Origin: Roseateles asaccharophilus
Lineage (GTDB): Bacteria > Pseudomonadota > Gammaproteobacteria > Burkholderiales > Burkholderiaceae_C
Assembly: GCF_004362405.1 (NCBI RefSeq)
Contig: NZ_SNXE01000004.1
Coordinates: 223,964 to 287,963, forward strand
Direction: 5' to 3'
Length of the DNA stretch: 64,000 nucleotides
Part shown: positions 59,916-64,000 of the stretch, one piece after another
Layout: every line of letters begins with the position of its first letter
How positions within the stretch are numbered: position 1 is the first letter of the stretch
Translations under genes and position numbers: made by a program
The notes under the pieces: generated by a model
What the model was told of the DNA's origin: nothing
What the model saw: the letters and a program-made list of their open reading frames with translations, nothing else
Databases searched by the model: none

Positions 59916-60995
59916 TTAGAGCTTTTGCTGCTGCATGAAGTCGTCGAAGCCGGCTTCGGCGAAGCGGAACCAGAGGTTGGAGTCGCGGCGGAAGTTGGCG
60001 TAGTCGCCGTAGATCTTCTTCCAGGCCGGGTTCTTGTCGCTCAGTTCCGCATAGGTGGCCATGGACTCCTTGAAGGCCGCGTCCAGCATGTCCTTGGGGA
60101 AGCGGAACAGCTTGGTGCCACCGGCCACCAGCTTCTTCAGCGCGGCCGGATTGCGGGCGTCGTAGCGGGCCTGCATGACCGTGGCGGCTTCCAGGGAAGC
60201 AGCTTCGATCATGGCCTTGTACTCGGCGGGCAGGGCGTTGTAGGCCTTGGTGTTGATGTAGAAGTCCAGCTGCGGGCCGCCTTCCCAGAAGCCGGGATAG
60301 CCGTAGAAGGGAGCCACCTTGTTGAAGCCCAGCTTCTCGTCGTCATACGGACCCACCCACTCGGCCGCGTCGATCGTGCCCTTCTCCAGAGCCTGATAGA
60401 TTTCGCCGCCGGGAATGCTTTGTGCCACACCGCCCAGGCGGTTGAAGATCACGCCGCTGAAGCCGCCGGTGCGGAACTTCAGGCCCTTGATATCGGCCAG
60501 GGACTTGATCTCCTTGCGCCACCAGCCACCCATCTGGGCACCGGTATTGCCGCCCACGAAGTTGATGATGTTGTAGTTCGCGTAGAACTCACGCATCAGC
60601 TTCAGGCCATTGCCCTCAACCATCCAGGCGCTCATCTGGCGGCTGTTCAGGCCGAAGGGGATGGCGCAGCCCAGGGCGAACGTCGGATCCTTGCCGAAGT
60701 AGTAGTACGGCGCGGTGTGAGACATCTCCACCGTGCCGTTCTGCAGCGCATCGACCTGGTTGAAGCCGCCCACCAGTTCGCCGTTCGGATGGACCGAAAT
60801 CTGGAACTTGCCGCCGCTCATATCGCTGATGGACTTGGCGAAGGTATCGGCCGCGCCATAGATGGTGTCCAGCGCCTTGGGGAAGGCGGAACTCAGACGC
60901 CAGCGGATGGTGGCTTGGGCATGCACCGCCGGTGCGACACCGGCAGCCAGCACGCCAGCCAGGCCTGCCGAACGAACAAAGGAACGACGTTCCAT
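59916..60995 (-). CDS. dctP: TRAP transporter periplasmic binding protein (DctP)
   Basis: 359 residues. A twin-arginine-like signal (MERRSFVRSAGLAGVLAAG, cleavage near AVHAQ) precedes the DctP fold (FRTGGFSGVIFNRLGGVAQSIPGGEIYQALEKGTIDAAEWVGP is the ligand region, given by position near residues 193-235). It delivers a carboxylate or similar ligand to DctQM. It is on the opposite strand to dctQM, which is unusual. A GAGGAG site precedes the ATG. Confidence 0.92.
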   Translation of the reverse strand: MERRSFVRSAGLAGVLAAGVAPAVHAQATIRWRLSSAFPKALDTIYGAADTFAKSISDMSGGKFQISVHPNGELVGGFNQVDALQNGTVEMSHTAPYYYFGKDPTFALGCAIPFGLNSRQMSAWMVEGNGLKLMREFYANYNIINFVGGNTGAQMGGWWRKEIKSLADIKGLKFRTGGFSGVIFNRLGGVAQSIPGGEIYQALEKGTIDAAEWVGPYDDEKLGFNKVAPFYGYPGFWEGGPQLDFYINTKAYNALPAEYKAMIEAASLEAATVMQARYDARNPAALKKLVAGGTKLFRFPKDMLDAAFKESMATYAELSDKNPAWKKIYGDYANFRRDSNLWFRFAEAGFDDFMQQQKL

Positions 60996-61208
60996 GAAGA
61001 GTCTCCTCGGTGGTTGAAGGGATCAAAGCCCACTTGATTCTAGGAGTCGCGATCTGCCCTTTTCGAGGGGATAAACCCCTGCGAAAACAGCGTTCGGCAG
61101 ACGCGATTCAAGAGGCGGCGCAAGCGTAGCAGAGCTCCCCAAAACTTGGCTTTCGCGAGGCTGACAAAAGGGGCATTTGCGCCCAGCCGTTTCGCCTCAG
61201 GCAGCCCT

Positions 61209-62597
61209 TCAACTACCGGCCAGCTTCATGCGCGAAATCAGCACCGATCCTATGGTCTTGCTGCCCACGGTGTAGGTGTCCGCACCGATGCCCACGATGT
61301 CCTGGAACATCTGGCGCAGATTGCCGGCAATCGTCACCTCATGCACCGGGTAGGCAATCTCGCCGTTCTCCACCCAGAAGCCGCTGGCGCCGCGCGAGTA
61401 GTCGCCGGTCACGTAGTTGACGCCCTGCCCCATCAGCTCAGTCACAAACAGGCCGCGACCCATGCGGCGCAGCATGGTGGCCAGGTCGTCGCCGGGCGCG
61501 GTGGCACGGCTGGTCATGCGCAGATTGTGGGAACCACCCGCATGGCCGGTGGTACGCAGGCCCAGCTTGCGCGCCGAGTAGCTGGAGAGGAAATAGCCCT
61601 GCAGCACGCCGCCATGCACCAGCTGGCGCGGCCGGGTGATCACACCTTCGTCGTCAAAGGGCGTGCTGCCCTTGCCCTTGATCTCATGCGGATCCTCGGA
61701 CACATCGATGTGCGAGGCCAGCACGCTCTGGCCCAGGCTGTCCAGCAGGAAGCTGGCCTGGCGGTACAGCGCGCCGCCGCTGGTGGCCTGCACCAGGGCG
61801 CCCAGCAGGCCGGCTGCCACCGTGCTCTCGAAGAGCACCGGCACCTCGGCCGTCTTGACCTTGCGCGCCTTCAGGCGCGAGAGCGCGCGCTCGGCCGCAT
61901 AGCGGCCCACGGCCTCGGGCGAGGCCAGGTCCTCGGCCGCGCGCATGGAGCTGTACCAGGCGTCGCGCTCCATCTGCGCGCCGCGGCCGGCGATGGGTGC
62001 CACCGAGAGGCTGTGGCGCGAGCTGGCATAGCCACCGCCGAAGCCGCGGGTGTTGCCGGTATAGAAATGCGATTGCTGGGCCGAAACGGCGGCGCCTTCG
62101 GAGTTGCTGATGCGGCGGTCGGTGGCAAAGGCCGCGGCCTCGCAGCGCAGGGCCAGGGCGGCCGCCGTTTCGGCGTCCAGGGCCCAGGGGTGGAAGAGGT
62201 CCAGCTCGGGCCGGGCGGCGGGGTCCAGCGAGAGGTCCTGCTCATCGGGCAGGCCGGCGGCCGGATCCTCGGCCGTGAAGCGCGCGATGTCATAAGCCGC
62301 GCGCACCGTGTCCTTGAGGGCCTGGGGCGAGAAGTCCGAGGTGCTGGCATTGCCGCGGCGCTGGCCCAGATAGACCGAGATGCCCAGGGACTTGTCGCGG
62401 TTGCGCTCCACGTTCTCCAGCTGACCACGGCGCACCGACACCGAGAGCCCGCAGCCCTCGCTCACCTCGGCACCGGCGTCGCTGGCGCCCAGACGCTTGG
62501 CCTCGGCCAGCACGGTCTCCACCAGCTCGCGAAAGCGCTCCGGGCTGTAGCTGAAGCCGGATTGCGCGGTGTTGCTGGTGCGGAGGTCTTGGGACAT
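61209..62597 (-). CDS. pmbA: metalloprotease PmbA (TldE)
   Basis: 462 residues, the usual length. The C-terminal half is typical, with QLVHGGVLQGYFLSSYSARK and TGDYSRGASGFWVENGEIAYPV. PmbA forms a protease with TldD that processes peptides such as antitoxins or microcins; PmbA itself lacks the zinc HExxH site of TldD. tldD is not in this window. Divergent from darP by 42 bases. Confidence 0.95.
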   Translation of the reverse strand: MSQDLRTSNTAQSGFSYSPERFRELVETVLAEAKRLGASDAGAEVSEGCGLSVSVRRGQLENVERNRDKSLGISVYLGQRRGNASTSDFSPQALKDTVRAAYDIARFTAEDPAAGLPDEQDLSLDPAARPELDLFHPWALDAETAAALALRCEAAAFATDRRISNSEGAAVSAQQSHFYTGNTRGFGGGYASSRHSLSVAPIAGRGAQMERDAWYSSMRAAEDLASPEAVGRYAAERALSRLKARKVKTAEVPVLFESTVAAGLLGALVQATSGGALYRQASFLLDSLGQSVLASHIDVSEDPHEIKGKGSTPFDDEGVITRPRQLVHGGVLQGYFLSSYSARKLGLRTTGHAGGSHNLRMTSRATAPGDDLATMLRRMGRGLFVTELMGQGVNYVTGDYSRGASGFWVENGEIAYPVHEVTIAGNLRQMFQDIVGIGADTYTVGSKTIGSVLISRMKLAGS

Positions 62598-62639
62598 GGG
62601 GCGTGAACAGAGATTTCAGAGTGGGCGACAATCATACTT

Positions 62640-63224
62640 ATGAGCGAATTCCCCGAAGACTTCGACGCCGACTTCGACGAGCGCCCCAGCAAGAGCCAGA
62701 AGAAGCGCGATATGCACGATCTGCAGGCCCTGGGCGCGGATCTGCTGACCCTGCCCGAGAGCCGGCTCGAACCCCTGGACCTGCCCGAGATCCTGCGCGA
62801 CGCTGTGCGCGACGCCAAGAAGATCAGCAATTTCGAAGGCAAGCGCCGCCAGCTGCAGTACATCGGCAAGCTGATGCGCAAGGTCGATCCCGAACCCATC
62901 CGCGAGGCCGTGGCCGCCTTCAAGCTCGGCCATGCCCAGGACAGCCTGGCCCTGCACGAGGCCGAGCGCTGGCGCGAGCGCCTGCTGGACAACGATGAGG
63001 CCCTGCAGTCCTTCATCAGCGAGTTTGCCGGCGTGGACGTGCAACAGCTGCGCAGCCTGGTGCGTTCGGCCCGCAAGGACCTGAACACGCCCAAGCCGGC
63101 CGACCAGGAGCAGCGCCACGGCCGCGCCTACCGCGAGCTCTTCCAGCTGATCAAGGCCGAGCTCAAGCGCGCCAGCCGCGAGGCGGGTGACGACGCCGAG
63201 AGCGACGATGACGACGAGTCCTGA
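62640..63224 (+). CDS. darP: ribosome biogenesis protein DarP (YjgA, DUF615)
   Basis: 194 residues. Acidic N-terminus, then KSQKKRDMHDLQALGADLL and the RKDLNTPKPADQEQRHGRAYRELFQ segment typical of DUF615. DarP binds the 50S subunit precursor. It is divergent from pmbA, the usual arrangement. The last 17 bases overlap mog. Confidence 0.93.
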   Translation: MSEFPEDFDADFDERPSKSQKKRDMHDLQALGADLLTLPESRLEPLDLPEILRDAVRDAKKISNFEGKRRQLQYIGKLMRKVDPEPIREAVAAFKLGHAQDSLALHEAERWRERLLDNDEALQSFISEFAGVDVQQLRSLVRSARKDLNTPKPADQEQRHGRAYRELFQLIKAELKRASREAGDDAESDDDDES

Positions 63225-63789
63225 TCGCGTCCGCATCGGCATCGTCTCCATCAGCGACCGCGCCTCCAGCGGCGTCTATGAAGACAAGGGCCTGCCCGCC
63301 CTGCAGGACTGGCTGACAGCGGCCCTGATCAACCCCGTCGAGTTCCAGCCGCGCCTGATTCCCGACGAGCGCGAACGCATCGCGGCCACCCTGCGCGAGC
63401 TGGTGGACGAGGCCGGCTGCGACCTGGTACTCACCACCGGTGGCACCGGTCCGGCACCGCGCGATGTCACTCCCGAAGCCACGCTGGATGTGGCCGATCG
63501 CGAGATGCCCGGCTTCGGCGAGCAGATGCGGCAGATCTCCCTGCACTTCGTGCCCACGGCCATCCTTTCGCGCCAGGTCGCCGTGATCCGCGGCAAGGCG
63601 CTCATCATCAACCTGCCCGGCCAGCCCAAGGCGATTGCCGAGACCCTGTCAGGCCACGAGAAGGCCAGTGGCATCTTTGCCGCCGTGCCCTATTGCATCG
63701 ACCTGATCGGCGGCCCTTATCTCGAAACCCGGGAGGAGGTCTGCAAGGCCTTCCGCCCCAAATCTGCCCTGAAGAACAAGACCTCATGA
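63208..63789 (+). CDS. mog: molybdopterin adenylyltransferase
   Basis: 193 residues. MTTSPDRVRIGIVSISDRASSG at the start and VLTTGGTGPAPRDVTPEAT identify MogA, which activates molybdopterin with ATP for molybdenum insertion. The start at 63208 overlaps darP by 17 bases. The next gene starts within its stop codon (ATGA). Confidence 0.95.
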   Translation: MTTSPDRVRIGIVSISDRASSGVYEDKGLPALQDWLTAALINPVEFQPRLIPDERERIAATLRELVDEAGCDLVLTTGGTGPAPRDVTPEATLDVADREMPGFGEQMRQISLHFVPTAILSRQVAVIRGKALIINLPGQPKAIAETLSGHEKASGIFAAVPYCIDLIGGPYLETREEVCKAFRPKSALKNKTS

Positions 63790-64000
63790 AAATCGCCAAA
63801 GACACCATCGCCACCCTGCAACTCAAGGTGGCCGACGCCCAGGGCCGCCTGATCGAAGCCTCCAAGGAGCCGCAAGCCCTGCTGGTGGGCGGCTACGGCA
63901 ACACCCTGCCCGCTATTGAAGAAGCCCTGATGGGCCAGGAGGCCGGTTTCCAGGCCACGCTGGACCTGCCGGTGGACAAGGCCTTCGGCCCGCGCGACGA
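63786..64000 (+). CDS. FKBP-type peptidyl-prolyl isomerase, SlyD-like (3' end outside window)
   Basis: The first 71 residues only. MKIAKDTIATLQLKVADAQG, then LVGGYGNTLPAIEEALMGQEAG and LPVDKAFGPRD, fit the SlyD/FKBP fold with the insert-in-flap start. It would help proline isomerisation and metal handling. It overlaps mog by four bases. Confidence 0.85.
   Translation, partial: MKIAKDTIATLQLKVADAQGRLIEASKEPQALLVGGYGNTLPAIEEALMGQEAGFQATLDLPVDKAFGPRD

Overview
The window is high-GC and gene-dense, and every feature I can identify points to the chromosome of a betaproteobacterium in the order Burkholderiales, probably a Rubrivivax/Roseateles/Leptothrix-like member of the Sphaerotilaceae-Comamonadaceae group. 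The evidence is protein family content and gene order: a 14-gene nuo operon with separate nuoC and nuoD, followed by DUF2818 and Nudix genes; tpiA-secG-tRNA-Leu(GAG)-nuoA; an iscRSUA-hscBA-fdx cluster; phaZ-rsxB-nth; and zapA followed by 6S RNA. No search was run, so the genus is a guess. I see no insertion sequence, prophage, integrase, CRISPR array or toxin-antitoxin pair. This is core chromosome, not an island.

Layout. 1-9.4 kb: the 3' part of a methionine-type PLP sulfhydrylase, an alpha/beta hydrolase, a proline-rich TonB-like protein of unknown function, the threonine-to-glycine pair tdh-kbl with a divergent XRE-cupin regulator, a YihY-type membrane protein, a DUF2069 protein and a GlcD-type FAD dehydrogenase. 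9.4-15.4 kb: an RND efflux permease and its lipoprotein adaptor, then DUF1178, Nudix and DUF2818 genes. 15.4-30.2 kb: complex I, nuoN to nuoA, all on the minus strand. 30.4-35.5 kb: tRNA-Leu, secG, tpiA, a quinone oxidoreductase, pnp and rpsO. 35.7-38.6 kb: an orphan periplasmic binding protein, a small heat-shock protein behind a sigma-32-like promoter, and tsaD. 38.6-44.1 kb: the ISC iron-sulfur assembly operon.

44.2-51.1 kb: uvrB, an aromatic aminotransferase, the PHB depolymerase phaZ, a stand-alone rsxB, nth, a small coiled-coil gene and zapA. 51.2-53.8 kb: 6S RNA, an EVE-domain protein, a TSUP permease and a protein with a degenerate GGDEF domain. 54.1-57.1 kb: OsmC-like, HI0933-like flavoprotein, rpsU, yqeY and a TIGR01244 phosphatase-like protein. 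57.3-61 kb: a TRAP transporter whose dctQM genes face dctP. 61.2-64 kb: pmbA, darP, mog and the start of an slyD-type isomerase.

Functionally the region is dominated by respiration and iron-sulfur biology (complex I, ISC, RsxB, Nth), plus carbon-storage turnover (PhaZ), threonine catabolism and RNA metabolism. Expected cis elements are visible: a 16-bp palindrome between kbl and the XRE-cupin gene, a PhaR-like dyad before phaZ, an IscR-type box before iscR, a sigma-32-like promoter before hsp20 and several intrinsic terminators. I did not find a convincing wholly new multi-gene system. The best leads are the threonine regulator and its operator, the inactive GGDEF protein, a terminator inside the isc operon, and the split TRAP locus.
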